Assembly (NCBI GenBank): GCA_010405405.1
Contig: MU004230.1
Coordinates: 2,625,744-2,689,743, forward strand
Source of the DNA: Microthyrium microscopicum
Taxonomy: Eukaryota > Ascomycota > Dothideomycetes > Microthyriales > Microthyriaceae
Length of the DNA: 64,000 nt
Direction: 5' to 3'
Positions within the stretch are counted from its first letter, which is position 1; each line of letters begins with the position of its first letter. Shown here piece after piece: positions 44,383 to 54,665 of the stretch. A program made the translations under genes and the position numbers. Under the pieces are notes generated by a model that saw only the letters and a list, made by a program, of their open reading frames with translations, was not told the origin of the DNA and made no database searches.

Positions 44383-46354
44383 ATGGCAATATTCTCATCA
44401 TTTTACTGTCTTTTGGCAACTTTAGTTCATCTCGTCCTGTCTCTCAATGTCGCCGACCCATTCTTGATAGACAATGGCGACAAAACGTTCACTATTGGAA
44501 ATTCACTCTGGAACTTAACGCTCAACTCTCAGTTTGGCACAAAGCTACTTTACAAAGGACATGATCTAGTTGGCGCTGCTTCAGGGCACTATGTTAGCTA
44601 CAGTAGGTTCACGGAGCGTGCCATGATAATCTGACTAACAAAATAAAGATGGAGCTGCGAACAATTTGACCTTTGATGTTTCACCCCCAAGGCTTCAAAA
44701 ACTGAATAGCGAGTACACATCTATCAGCTTCCTCGCCAAAGAAGGATTATTTGTGTGGGTGCTCTCTCCAACGCTTTCTGGTGCATATCAATATTTTGTG
44801 AACCACAACCTGCCGCAGCTCGGTGAGTTTCGTACGCTCTGGCGGTTGGATAACTCAACCTTCACGCATGCCTGGACTTCAGAGATAGCAGACTATGGAG
44901 TAAAAGAGCAAATTGATGGTGTTCCCTTAGTTCCTCTCAGCCAGATCAGAGGATCAAATTCAACCAAAAAGGTTCAGGACGAGACCTGGCAAAGACTGGA
45001 CGGAAGCTTCATTACCAAGTATGACCTTGCTGCGTTCTTACCAGTCGTCGAAGGAAGACCATCTTTATGGGGCACTTTAGGAAAACTACCTGGCACCAAC
45101 GAAGGAATCGGAAGCTGGTATATCCACGGTGGAAAGGTAATCTTGTCACTATCACTTGTGTTGGGCGAAACTTACAGGATATAGGACTATCTTAATGGCG
45201 ACCATTTGAAACAAGAACTCATGAATCATCGTGAGAGCATCACTGGAGATACTGTCCAGCTTAACATGATCCATGGTACTCATTTTCAATCAATTAGTCG
45301 AGACAATTTTGCTCGAGGCAGAACATGGGGCCCGTTTTTATGGTACTTGGTACGTTATCTTACTACTCTACCACTCTACCAGCAAACATTGATCTTTCTT
45401 TAGAACAACGGCTCAAGTGCGGATGCACTAGCGAAAGCCAAGGAAGAAATGAAGTTGTGGCCTTACCAGTGGATGAAAGATGATAATGGCTTCAACTCTC
45501 GAGGCAACATTTCGGGTCAACTGTCTCTCGACGGCAACCGGCCTGCATCAAATGCGGCTATCTTTCTCGGTGATAACAATTCGACTCTGAGAACTGTAAA
45601 TCAAGGCGCGGGCTATTACTACCGAACTTACGCAGACCACATGGGACGCTTCAGAATAGATAATGTGCGATCTGGATCTTATGCGTTGCAAGCCTGGCCG
45701 AATGGCGGTATCATTGCTGACGTTTTTACCACATTTGTTCGAAACGATGTAGTCATCAGTGCCAATAAACACACAGCACTCCCCGCCTTGTCCTGGGCAA
45801 CGCAAGGCCGCAAGAAAATCTGGCAAATCGGAGAACTTGATCGAACTGGAGCCGGCTTCAACAACAGCGGGCCGCCCCACAAGCACGGCAGAAGTGCAAA
45901 CTGTCCGGCTAATTTGACGTATACGGTGGGTACTAGTGGGCTTCGAGACTGGTGCTTTGCTATGGTCAAGCCTGGTACCTGGAGTATCAAATTTGGTATT
46001 CTGAGTGGCGAGATTACTTCAGCAGCGGTACTGAGTTTAGCTTTGGCCTCATTTACTTCTGGTGTGGTGGCGACTATTTCGATTAATGAGAAGAGCGTTT
46101 GTGAGATCAGTCAGGCTACTGCTGGGGAAGGAGATCCATCTTTGTATCGCTCTGGAACGTTAGCTGGAGACTGGAGGCTTGTTCAGTGTAAGATTGCGAA
46201 GGGTCTTCTGAGAGAGGATCAGAACAGCATCGATTTCAAGATCAAGCAACAAGAAAGGGAACATGAATGGACCAACTCAGATCCTAAGATTGGAAACGTC
46301 ATGTCTCTTCGCGGCTTTATGTGGGATAGTATCGCTCTTGAGTGGGATAATTGA
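44383..46354 (+). CDS. Secreted rhamnogalacturonan lyase, polysaccharide lyase family 4
   Basis: Extracellular enzyme that cleaves the rhamnogalacturonan-I backbone of pectin by beta-elimination. Four exons (44383-44602, 44649-45136, 45185-45349, 45404-46354) sum to 607 residues. It starts with a signal peptide, MAIFSSFYCLLATLVHLVLS. The catalytic beta-sandwich follows (FTIGNSLWNLTLNSQFGTKL, WTSEIADYGVKEQIDG, KYDLAAFLPVVEGRPSLWGT, GSWYIHGGK). Then come the fibronectin-III-like domain (NISGQLSLDGNRPASNAAIF, YADHMGRFRIDNVRSGSYAL) and the C-terminal carbohydrate-binding domain ending DSIALEWDN. Domain order and length match PL4 rhamnogalacturonan lyases. A frame start 12 nt upstream is GTG, so the ATG is used. 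Confidence 0.92.
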
Positions 46355-46941
46355 AGAGAAGTGGGAGTCGTGGGACCATCGTTGCCATGACCATTGTTTG
46401 ATTATTTCGAAGAGCTAGAGTAACAAGATAGCTCCCGGTGAGTAGCTTCACCACGTTCTTGCCCATTAATGCGACGCTTGAACTCTTCAGCAAGCGGTCT
46501 TCTTCTCTGATTGGTGTCCTTGTAGTCTTCCAAGTTTCATATACGATATCACTGCGCCATTTGATCAGATGGTTGATCACTAAAGTATGCGTCCATCAGG
46601 AATAATAGAGGAAGAACATATTTGATATAGGAGTGTTTCTTCAAATGTTCAACCATGGATGCTCTGGTCAGCTACTTCAAGTCGGTTCCAGAACCACTTC
46701 ACAGTCATCCCACCGCAGCGGAGAATTGCTGTTTGTGACTATGCCTCAGAGTCAGAGCCTCTTTCCGGTACAGATTCCTCGGTATGGGAGAAAACTTTTT
46801 AATGTACCAGTACCATTAGTCTGGCTCATGTATAAAGCCATAATGTCCGCCCACATTTTGGTAGATTTTACTTTCCACTTTTAAATTCTTCCGCGACTTG
46901 TGCCTCCTTCACATCAAACCGAATCTTATATACAAATCACC
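46355..46941. other. Intergenic between the PL4 lyase and the secreted protein gene
   Basis: About 0.6 kb. A weak minus-strand frame at 46317-46580 has no support. The last 100 bp are the leader of the next gene. Confidence 0.5.
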
Positions 46942-47682
46942 ATGAAGACGACTTCCATTTGCATGCTGGCTGCCATGGCAGGCAGCGCTTTCTGCCATCC
47001 GGCAAAGCAAGCAACACCACCACCACCAAAGGGAGAGAATCGCGGCCAGGGCATCCCACATCCCGTGCGACCATTTCCACTCAAACCAACAATGACGAAT
47101 CTAGCTTCACTTGTAAGCGTACTCCAGAATCCACCAACAGCCACAGCTACATCTCCAACAGCCACAGCTACATCTCAGATCAACATGCCCCCTAATATTC
47201 TGGCCGAACCAGTACCACCAACCAAGGAATTTCTTAAGCGCTACTTCGGCCTAGTGCCCGTACTAGAAGAGTACAAAAAAGATTGCCTACACCTTAAGGT
47301 CATTCCCGCCGATTCACCACAGCGATGCAAGGATTTACGCAGCATCATCGAGTTGGCTGGTTATGTGGAAGCTGACTGGAATGTCAAGCCAAAGGGTCTC
47401 CCAAAGGTCGGCTCGTTGAAAGTCTGGATTCACAAAGTCCAAGTCTGCAATGCCACCGAGAAGCCAATCCCCGGTGCTATTCCACTCCCGTACCCATTCC
47501 CCTTCCCAGTCAAAGGCTCAGGTCGTCCATTTGGTCCTGGGGGCAATCCAAAGAGCAAGAAGCCACGCCCTGGCTTTGGCCTACGGAGCGCACAGGGCGA
47601 GTGCGAGATGCAGGATATGATGACTCTGCCGGTGGAACGAAATGCGACTGAGAACTCACTTTGGGCTATGATTGATGCTTGA
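46942..47682 (+). CDS. Secreted Pro-rich protein of unknown function
   Basis: Single exon, 246 residues. Signal peptide MKTTSICMLAAMAGSAFC followed by HPAKQ. The mature protein has a Pro/Thr-rich linker with a perfect repeat (PTATATS twice), a helical core (PTKEFLKRYFGLVPVLEEYK, SPQRCKDLRSIIELAGYVEA) and a Pro/Gly/Lys-rich segment (PLPYPFPFPVKGSGRPFGPG). Four cysteines lie in the mature part (KDCLHL, QRCKDL, QVCNAT, GECEMQ), which could form two disulfides. Two possible N-glycosylation sites (NAT) are visible. No known domain; it could be a secreted effector-like or wall-associated protein (inference). An upstream extension to 46900 begins with GTG and is rejected. Confidence 0.72.
   Translation: MKTTSICMLAAMAGSAFCHPAKQATPPPPKGENRGQGIPHPVRPFPLKPTMTNLASLVSVLQNPPTATATSPTATATSQINMPPNILAEPVPPTKEFLKRYFGLVPVLEEYKKDCLHLKVIPADSPQRCKDLRSIIELAGYVEADWNVKPKGLPKVGSLKVWIHKVQVCNATEKPIPGAIPLPYPFPFPVKGSGRPFGPGGNPKSKKPRPGFGLRSAQGECEMQDMMTLPVERNATENSLWAMIDA
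47134..47175 (+). repeat. Perfect 21-bp tandem duplication in the secreted protein gene
   Basis: CCAACAGCCACAGCTACATC plus T occurs twice head to tail (47134-47154 and 47155-47175) with no mismatch, encoding PTATATS twice. It is a recent in-frame duplication in the Pro/Thr linker. Confidence 0.9.
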
Positions 47683-48308
47683 ACTTGAGTGAAAGCCTGA
47701 AAAGAGCTTGCTTATGTATTACTAGCTGATATAATTTCTGGGATCAGTGGGATTTGGTTAGCTTGGGTTTCAATGGAGTTGATAAGGAGGCTACTGGAAA
47801 GGGCAGCTTCTGCAGGGAGCAGCTGAACGCTCATTTAGGTATTGTTTCTTTGATGTTGCCAAACTATCAGTAGTAATGTAATCGAACTTATCTGTTCAAG
47901 TACCAGATCTTTGGATCTTTTCAGACTATAAGAATGTGTTTAATCAAACAATGACTCTCAAGCTTAGAGTGTGCTTTCGATACCCAGGCGAATTACGCTT
48001 GACGTCCCAAGAGCACAAAAACGGCTAGGGTTAAGAGGAAAGATAGAAAATGGCCCTAATCCATTATACGTATCATCATCACAATAATGGAGACGTCGTC
48101 TTGACAGCCTTGTTCAGCCTTATCGGCACAGAAAGTGCAGGGGTTTCTCGACAGGGATCTAAATGCATGACATCACTGCCTCTTTCTTCATGTGATGCCA
48201 CCTCTCCAGCTTTGATTGTCAACATTCATCCCTTCAACCTGGAAACACCTTGTAGATCCTCAAGCTTAAGCTCAATAGGTGCTTTCTTCCATTTACACAA
48301 CCTCACCT
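47683..48308. other. Intergenic between the secreted protein gene and the RRT8-like gene
   Basis: About 0.6 kb, AT-rich in the first half. A plus-strand frame at 48050-48376 overlaps the next gene out of frame and is not supported. Confidence 0.5.
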
Positions 48309-49335
48309 ATGTCTCAACGAAAGTCGAATACTGTCGCTGGCAACATTGCCAACAGAGCGAAGGATGTCGTTTCTGAAGATGCCAACAAAGCTAAGGCCCT
48401 GTTGACAGATGCCGTGAAGAGTAGAGCCTACTTCTATCCCATCAAGGTATGCTGTAACTACTGAAATTTGGTTGTAGCTCGTAGCTAACATCGTTCAGGG
48501 CATCTACTACTTCCTCTCCCATCAATCTCTATGGCAGCCATTGCGAGAACAGCTACTACCAACCTTCGGCACAGCTATGAGCGTGACCTTGGCCATGTTT
48601 GCGTTCACCTATCTACCACAAGCAGCAATCCTCACACTCGTCAACGGCCCGCTGGCCTTCATCTCCACCATTCTCCTTGTGCTTTCCGAAAGCGCTACAA
48701 TCACCAACATTATTGCTCGAGGATTCTTCATTGACGAAGCACTCCTCGACACCTTTGACGGGGTAAGACTATCCGTCTCCCTCCATCCAAGACTTTGAAC
48801 TGACCTATTCTAGACTCTCCTATCTCGCGAAAAGCCTAAACTCGTCTCTCAAGGACGTCAACTCAAGCCCGCCCGCAGTGGCGCCGGTAACACAGTCTCG
48901 CGCCTAGGCAAAGTCGTCTCCAAGCGTTTCGCCCGCTTCACACCATCTGGCATCATCCGCTATCTAGTCTACCTGCCACTCAACATGATCCCAGTGGTCG
49001 GTACCGTGCTCTTCATCGTGCTGCAGGCACGTCGCTTCGGCCCAAATGCACATGCGCGCTACTTTCAGCTCAAGGGCTGGAGCAATGCCCAACGCGAAGA
49101 CTATATTGAGAAGAAGCGTGCTGCATATACTGCTTTTGGAGCGCCTGCTGTATTGTTGGAAATGATTCCGTTCATTGGTGTCGGCTTTGCATTCACCAAT
49201 ACTGTTGGTGCGGCGTTGTGGGCGGCTGATATGGAGGATGGTATGTCTGCGCCGGAGACTGCTGAGTTGCGTGAGGACGAGATGGGCGAGCAAGAGAGCG
49301 GTGTTGTTCGCGATGAGGGTAAGAAGGAGCTGTAG
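48309..49335 (+). CDS. RRT8/LDS-family outer spore wall-like membrane protein
   Basis: Multi-pass membrane protein resembling yeast Rrt8/Lds1/Lds2, lipid-droplet and spore-wall associated proteins with an EI24-like fold. Three exons (first 48309-48446, second ending near 48759, third to 49335). It starts MSQRKSNTVAGNIANRAKDV. Hydrophobic segments: AMSVTLAMFAFTYLPQAAIL, GPLAFISTILLVLSESATIT, IIRYLVYLPLNMIPVVGTVL and APAVLLEMIPFIGVGFAFTN. The block LPLNMIPVVGTVLFIVLQAR and the pattern ARYFQLKGWS...R..YI are family hallmarks. The C-terminal tail is acidic (ETAELREDEMGEQES). Confidence 0.82.
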
Positions 49336-49584
49336 AGGCAAGAAGATTGGCAGCAAAAAGCGAAGGGGTAGTGAATGACTAGCACACATAGATGTCCTTG
49401 TCATTATTAGCGTTCTTGTATGAGATATGAAATATGTAGCAATTAAGTAATATCATTAAATGTCTATCGATTCCTGATATGAATTTACCCGGTGAGAGCA
49501 TGAGCTACTAGTCTATCTATAAATGCGCCATATGCCATGATCCAGATCGCCGAAGCTGACCCTCTATAAATTCTGCCAAATGCA

Positions 49585-50793
49585 TCATGATACGCTATCC
49601 TCTTGCACAACAACGCCTACCACAGCACAAATATCATCCGGCTTACCGCCTCCCCAATCCTCCATTGGATACGCTTTCTTCGCCTCCTTTGCAAACGGGC
49701 CATCTCGTCGCTTATTCAAGCTACATTCCTTGGCTTCCCTGAGAATTGCCATGGCCAGCATGGTGCTCAAGTCCAGCACACCCTCGCCGAGCTCGTCTGC
49801 GCCTGGTGCGCGCTCCAGTATACTAGCTGCCAATCCCTCGTCGCTCACGCTTACTGCTCCTTCTGTGTCCACACGCCAGGCTCCACTACGTAGCATTACA
49901 CCTGATATTATCCTCAGAACTTCGTCCCCTGAAAGGTTATCCCATAAGCCGTCGGTTGCGAAAACGAAGACATCGCCGTGAGACAGGTTGTGCGTGGACG
50001 TCTCGCTTTTGGCGGGTGTTTCAGCAAAGGGTTCGTTGCCAAACAGGCGTATCTGCTGCTTCATCCACGGCGGAATTTTGGATAGTTGGTAAGGTGTGTT
50101 GAATGCATGTGTCTGTGGCGTGGAAAGATGACAGATGCGCAATGGGCTTAGATGTGCGTAGCCTGAGTCGCCGAGGTTTGCGACGTTTAGACTGCCGGTC
50201 TTGGTGGCGACACCAATACATGCTGTGCTTCCGCCCGCGTTTATGGTACGGTCTTTTTGTACGGCATCGTAACCATACTGAAGGATATCGAGTGGTTTGG
50301 GGCTAAGGAGTTTTTCGCGCTGCAGTTTGCCTGCGACGGCTGTGGTGTATGAGGAGGAATATTCGCCCATGCGCTCGCTGAGGCCGTGGGAAAAGTCGGC
50401 GGGATCTATACCAGACTCTGTCCATCCACCTACGCCATCTAGTACGCCGAATGCGATGGAACTGTTTTCTGGAACTGTTGACACGAAGAAGGCATCTTGG
50501 CCGCTCTTGTATCGTTTTTGTTTGCGTTTTTGGGCTGATAGGGAGGTTGTCCCTGGTGCGACACTACTTGATCCGGGGACCGGGTCATGAAAGTAGAGGT
50601 TGCGCGTAAAATCCAGGGGATTCTGTTTGGCGGAGAAGGAAGCCGATATACGGTATGAGAAGTTGGACGAGGAAGTTTTGGCAGAGTAAGCTCGACGAAG
50701 AAAGTATATCGTCGCGTCTGGTTTTCGAAATGATCGTGAGGGACATGATGGGCGTGTCTGTGAAAAGGAGCGGACTGGTAAGATTATGCGCAT
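49585..50793 (-). CDS. PTC7: Mitochondrial PP2C-family protein phosphatase, Ptc7-type
   Basis: Serine/threonine phosphatase of the PPM/PP2C family; yeast Ptc7 dephosphorylates the coenzyme Q biosynthesis protein Coq7 in mitochondria. Single exon of 402 residues with a basic, Ser/Arg-rich presequence (MRIILPVRSFSQTRPSCPSR). Metal-binding motifs are intact: QDAFFVS, GVLDGVGGWTESGIDP, ANLGDSGY, DVFVFATDGLWDNLS and GKPDDICAVVGVVV. The single-G variants of the canonical GVFDGHGG and the short length fit the Ptc7 branch. A frame extension of four codons upstream starts with GTG, so ATG 50793 is chosen. Yeast PTC7 has an alternatively retained intron; none is visible here. Confidence 0.92.
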   Translation of the reverse strand: MRIILPVRSFSQTRPSCPSRSFRKPDATIYFLRRAYSAKTSSSNFSYRISASFSAKQNPLDFTRNLYFHDPVPGSSSVAPGTTSLSAQKRKQKRYKSGQDAFFVSTVPENSSIAFGVLDGVGGWTESGIDPADFSHGLSERMGEYSSSYTTAVAGKLQREKLLSPKPLDILQYGYDAVQKDRTINAGGSTACIGVATKTGSLNVANLGDSGYAHLSPLRICHLSTPQTHAFNTPYQLSKIPPWMKQQIRLFGNEPFAETPAKSETSTHNLSHGDVFVFATDGLWDNLSGDEVLRIISGVMLRSGAWRVDTEGAVSVSDEGLAASILERAPGADELGEGVLDLSTMLAMAILREAKECSLNKRRDGPFAKEAKKAYPMEDWGGGKPDDICAVVGVVVQEDSVS

Positions 50794-51130
50794 TGTGAGG
50801 GCCACGCCAGGATATGAAGAGATAGATGTCGACTAGATTATCATGGTATGGGAGATCACGAGTAAATATTAAGAAGTAGATTATGAATCAAGAGTCGATG
50901 ATTATGTCAACAAGTTTCTATTGATCTTAGACTTTGTATATCGGGCATTTTCAATGGTGTACCATGTACATATTTAGGCCGATGCAAGCCGAGTTGATCG
51001 GGCCGATGGCCCAAGCTCCCTGAAGTTCTAGAGACTAGTGTCATAAAATGTTCAGATTGATGTTCAACCGCAGCTCGTGATACTCCTCGACCTTTCTGCC
51101 TGGTCCATATATCGCCACAAAAACGCAAAT
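50794..51130. other. Divergent region between PTC7 and PRP4
   Basis: About 340 bp between two divergent starts. No gene; promoters in both directions. Confidence 0.5.
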
Positions 51131-52783
51131 ATGCATCCATCGCGGCAGGCATACGTGGAAGATGCAGAGCCGGAGGTAGGTATTCTAGGAATTAGACATA
51201 ACTCCTCAAAGACTAATAAAAAGCAGGACTCGAAGATGAGCGGCTTGCTCGACCTCGCAGATGTGCCGGTCGACCATGATCATTTCATGCCCAATCTATC
51301 GGGAGCTAATCCCGAGAAAGCGTCTGCGATTCTGGCCCAATTTAACCGCAAGCGACTCGCCGCAACAATCGCAGTTCCCACAGACGATAAACGCGTACGC
51401 GCAAGGTTACGAGAAGTAGGAGAGCCCATAACACTTTTCGGCGAAAATGCGCAAGACAGACGAGACAGACTTCGCGAATTGCTTACGCAACAAGCTGAAG
51501 CTGGTGATGATGACGATGTGGACATGGAAGACGGAATGGGAAATGGAGACGAACCGAACGAGGAATACTACACTGAAGGCACAAACGAATTACTGGAGGC
51601 AAGAAAAGAAATGGCCAGGTTCTCCTTACCACGGTCGAAGAAGCGATTAGGCTATCAAAAGGTCGAAAGTACCATCACACTACGCTCGCATGTCAAACAC
51701 AGGAAGGCTGTTCGGGAATGGCTCTCCACCATAGATCTCTTTGGATCGCAAATCGCGGCCGAACGACCACTTGCGGCTCTAGAATTCTCGCCGAATGGTG
51801 AAACAATTGCTGTGGGAAGCTGGGGCGGCGATGTACAACTACTAGACTTGCCAAATCTCAATAAGAAGCAAGTCTTTAAAGGGCATCATGATATCGTCAG
51901 TGGTCTAGCATGGGCGCCTGGTGCCACCATTGCCGCTTCAAATGTAAGAGCTGAAGATGTCAATCTCGCAACTGGAGGAGGAGACGGTACTATCAATCTC
52001 TGGTCACTAGTGCAGTCAACACCTCTCGCCACTCTGTCGGGCCACGAATCCCGCGTATCCGCTGTTCAGTTTCACCCTTCATCGAAATATCTCGCTTCTG
52101 CCTCTTACGATGGAACTTGGAGATTATGGGATGTCAAGACAACCACCGAGCTTTTACTCCAGGAAGGTCATAGTCGAGAAGTACATTCATTATCCATGAA
52201 TGAAGACGGCAGTCTCATTGCAACTGGTGGTTTGGACAGCATCGGCCGAGTATGGGACTTGCGTTCCGGGCGTATCGTCATGTACCTGGACAGTCACATG
52301 GGACCGATATATGCTCTTGACTGGAGCACTGATGGTTATCGGGTGCTAAGTGGCAGCGGCGATGGTTTTGTCAAGTGCTGGGACGTGCGAGCCGTAAAGG
52401 AACAAGCCAACATCGGAGCCCACACTGGAGGTGTAACTTCCATCCGCTGGTTCCAAGGCAGAGACGGTCCTCATTCCCTATTCACCAAGGACGACGGGTC
52501 TCCAGGCCTGGGACGCGATGCTCCGGACGTAGACAAAAGTGGTGACCCGCTCCCCAAAGTCTCAGGCACATTTGTTGTCACAGCAGGGTTGGACCATACT
52601 GTCAAAATATTTTCCGCAGATGACTGGAGCCTGTGCAAAACCCTAAAAGCGCACGTAGGCAACGTTACGGGCGCGGATGTCACCAATGATGGTCGATGGA
52701 TAGCGAGTTCTGGGCGTGATAGAACTGTCAAGCTTTGGGGTCGGCCAGATATGGACAGCATTTACGACAATCCAATGGAATAA
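51131..52783 (+). CDS. PRP4: U4/U6 small nuclear ribonucleoprotein Prp4 (WD40)
   Basis: Component of the U4/U6 di-snRNP needed for spliceosome assembly. Single exon, 550 residues. It starts MHPSRQAYVEDAEPEVGILG at 51131, the usual fungal Prp4 start; the frame before it lacks an ATG. The N-terminal SFM/PRP4 domain includes VRARLREVGEPITLFGENAQ and DRRDRLRELL. The linker holds KKRLGYQKVESTITLRSHVK. Seven WD40 repeats follow from about residue 210, with clear WD ends: NLWSLVQ, RLWDVKT, RVWDLRS, KCWDVRA and KLWGRPD. One inter-repeat loop is longer than usual (SLFTKDDGSPGLGRDAPDVD). Together with SNU23 this is the second tri-snRNP gene in 8 kb. Confidence 0.95.
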   Translation: MHPSRQAYVEDAEPEVGILGIRHNSSKTNKKQDSKMSGLLDLADVPVDHDHFMPNLSGANPEKASAILAQFNRKRLAATIAVPTDDKRVRARLREVGEPITLFGENAQDRRDRLRELLTQQAEAGDDDDVDMEDGMGNGDEPNEEYYTEGTNELLEARKEMARFSLPRSKKRLGYQKVESTITLRSHVKHRKAVREWLSTIDLFGSQIAAERPLAALEFSPNGETIAVGSWGGDVQLLDLPNLNKKQVFKGHHDIVSGLAWAPGATIAASNVRAEDVNLATGGGDGTINLWSLVQSTPLATLSGHESRVSAVQFHPSSKYLASASYDGTWRLWDVKTTTELLLQEGHSREVHSLSMNEDGSLIATGGLDSIGRVWDLRSGRIVMYLDSHMGPIYALDWSTDGYRVLSGSGDGFVKCWDVRAVKEQANIGAHTGGVTSIRWFQGRDGPHSLFTKDDGSPGLGRDAPDVDKSGDPLPKVSGTFVVTAGLDHTVKIFSADDWSLCKTLKAHVGNVTGADVTNDGRWIASSGRDRTVKLWGRPDMDSIYDNPME

Positions 52784-53067
52784 ATTGATAACCCGATGTT
52801 GCCGCGAAAAGGCGATATAATCTTGATCTGGCAACTCTTGGTTTCTTCGCAGATCGTTGATAAAGGACCTCACTGCCAAGCGGAGTGCAAGGCTGACAAG
52901 CTGACCAATCACAGATAGGAATCTTCTAGCCTTTCGTCATATCAATGGACAACCAACGTGCGTTACGGCGACGTCAAAACAATCCCCACAAATAGAACCC
53001 TCATCCCTTCCATCGAAGGCTTTGTTCAGTCTTCGTTGACCTTTTTAATCTCCGCCTCTACTGTACT

Positions 53068-54210
53068 ATGAAACTCGATTCCGCTGTTGCCCAAGTCCTG
53101 GGCATAAATCCCGACCATGCAATTGTTTCATCAAGTGGTGGAGGAGGGTGCTCTTCAGCATCAACTGCCAAAATTACCGTACGAGGTGGCAATGATCACG
53201 GCGCTGACCAGCTGTACTTCCTGAAGACCGCCAAAGGCCCCGACGCGGAGATTATGTTTCGAGGAGAGCATGCATCACTAACCGCCATCCACGATCAAGT
53301 GCCAACTCTCTGTCCAAACTCCTATGGTTGGGGCAGATTCGAGTCCTCTTCATCAACATACTTTTTGGTAACAGACCATTTGAATCTCGGAGCGCGATCT
53401 CCTGTCTCGGGAGAGACCCTCGCGGCTAAGTTGGCTAAGCTTCATTCCACACCAGCCCCTATCCCGAAAGGCTATTCAAAAGCCATGTTTGGTTTTCCCG
53501 AAATAACGTGTTGTGGAGACACACCACAAACCAATAATTTCTCTGAATCATGGGCGGACTTTTACGCGAATCACCGGCTGCGCTCCATAAGGACAAGATC
53601 CGAAAAGTCAAATGGCTCGGACGCGGAGCTGTCAAACCTCATTGAGATTACCGCCGCGCACGTGGTACCGCGTCTCTTGGGAGATGGCCATTTGGGCGGA
53701 TCAAGCGGGATAGTTCCCGTGGTAGTTCATGGGGACTTATGGAGTGGAAATGCTGGAACTGGCAGCTTGGGGTTGGATGGTCCTGTGGAACAGGTGGTCT
53801 ACGATCCTTCAGCGGTTTATGGGCACAATGAGTATGAGTTAGGCATCATGAAAATGTTTGGAGGCTTTGGAGGGCAGTTCTTGAAAGAATATCATGAGCT
53901 TTGTCCAAAAACGGCACCAGTTGAAGAATATAGCGACCGAGTTGCGTTGTACGAGTTGTAAGTTGAACAACATATGGAAGTCGCAGGCGGCTGACAATTA
54001 GATTCTAGATATCATCATCTCAATCATCATGTTTGTGTGCCCAAGCCCCGCTCACTTATTTTGTCCCCAAAGAGCCCGGCAAAACCACACGTGTTGTTCT
54101 AAATTTACTAACAATAACAGGCACTGTTCGGTGGAGGCTATCGCTCTGGCGCTGTGAACATTATGAAGACCCTTATACACAAATACGGAGATGACGCCGG
54201 TCATTCTTAG
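53068..54210 (+). CDS. Fructosamine-3-kinase family protein
   Basis: Kinase-fold enzyme that phosphorylates sugars or ketoamines attached to proteins, leading to deglycation. Three exons (53068-53957, a 22-nt exon 54009-54030, and 54121-54210) sum to 333 residues. It starts MKLDSAVAQVLGINPDHAIV. Motifs: GGGCSSASTAKIT, the FLKTAKGPDAEIMFRGEHAS region with the ATP-site lysine and glutamate, HGDLWSGNAG (catalytic loop) and VVYDPSAVYGHNEYELGIMK (DFG equivalent). The tiny second exon (YHHLNHH) and the third (ALFGGGYRSGAVNIMKTLIH) complete the family C-terminus. A simple reading of the first exon would stop at 53961 and miss this end. Part of the last exon is duplicated just downstream (see findings). 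Confidence 0.9.
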
Positions 54211-54227
54211 ACAGAAAACAAAATCAG

Positions 54228-54262
54228 GACCCTTATACACGAATAGGGAGCGGACGCCGGTC
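54228..54262 (+). repeat. Partial duplicate of the last exon of the fructosamine kinase gene
   Basis: Thirty-five bases beginning GACCCTTATACAC match 54168-54202 in the final coding exon at 31 positions, offset exactly 60 bp. The copy lies after the stop codon and is not coding. Confidence 0.85.
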
Positions 54263-54350
54263 GCTGCAATTGTGAAAAAGTTTATGGTAGGACTGTGAAC
54301 CATTCTGGAAGCTTTTCAATTACAATTCTACAATCCTATCAAACTTCAAG

Positions 54351-54665
54351 TCACTCTGCTACAATCCAAAGACTGATTTGTTCGGTCTTACTATCTAGTA
54401 ATTTCACCGAACGATCAGGCACTCGTTGGCTCCATGTTCCAAACAATACCTGCCAGTTAACCTTTTCCACACCAATGAACTTGGAAAGGGCAAATTTGCT
54501 AGGCTTTAACAAACCGAAACATTCTAGGATGTCTACAGATACCAAGCCTTCGAAGAATTCCGAAACACTTCTTTGCAGGCGGGGAAGCACTTCTAATAGG
54601 CGCTTTAGAGCTTCTGTAAACATGACAATATACTGAGCACAACGTGTGTAGGAACAAAGATGCAT
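54351..54665 (-). CDS. Short protein-like frame, possible gene fragment
   Basis: A 104-residue frame with an ATG start at 54665 (MHLCSYTRCAQYIVMFTEAL). The middle looks like a real helical protein: MFTEALKRLLEVLPRLQRSV, then SEFFEGLVSVDILECFGLLK. No family recognised. No convincing upstream or downstream exon was found. It may be the remains of a larger gene. Confidence 0.25.
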   Translation of the reverse strand: MHLCSYTRCAQYIVMFTEALKRLLEVLPRLQRSVSEFFEGLVSVDILECFGLLKPSKFALSKFIGVEKVNWQVLFGTWSQRVPDRSVKLLDSKTEQISLWIVAE

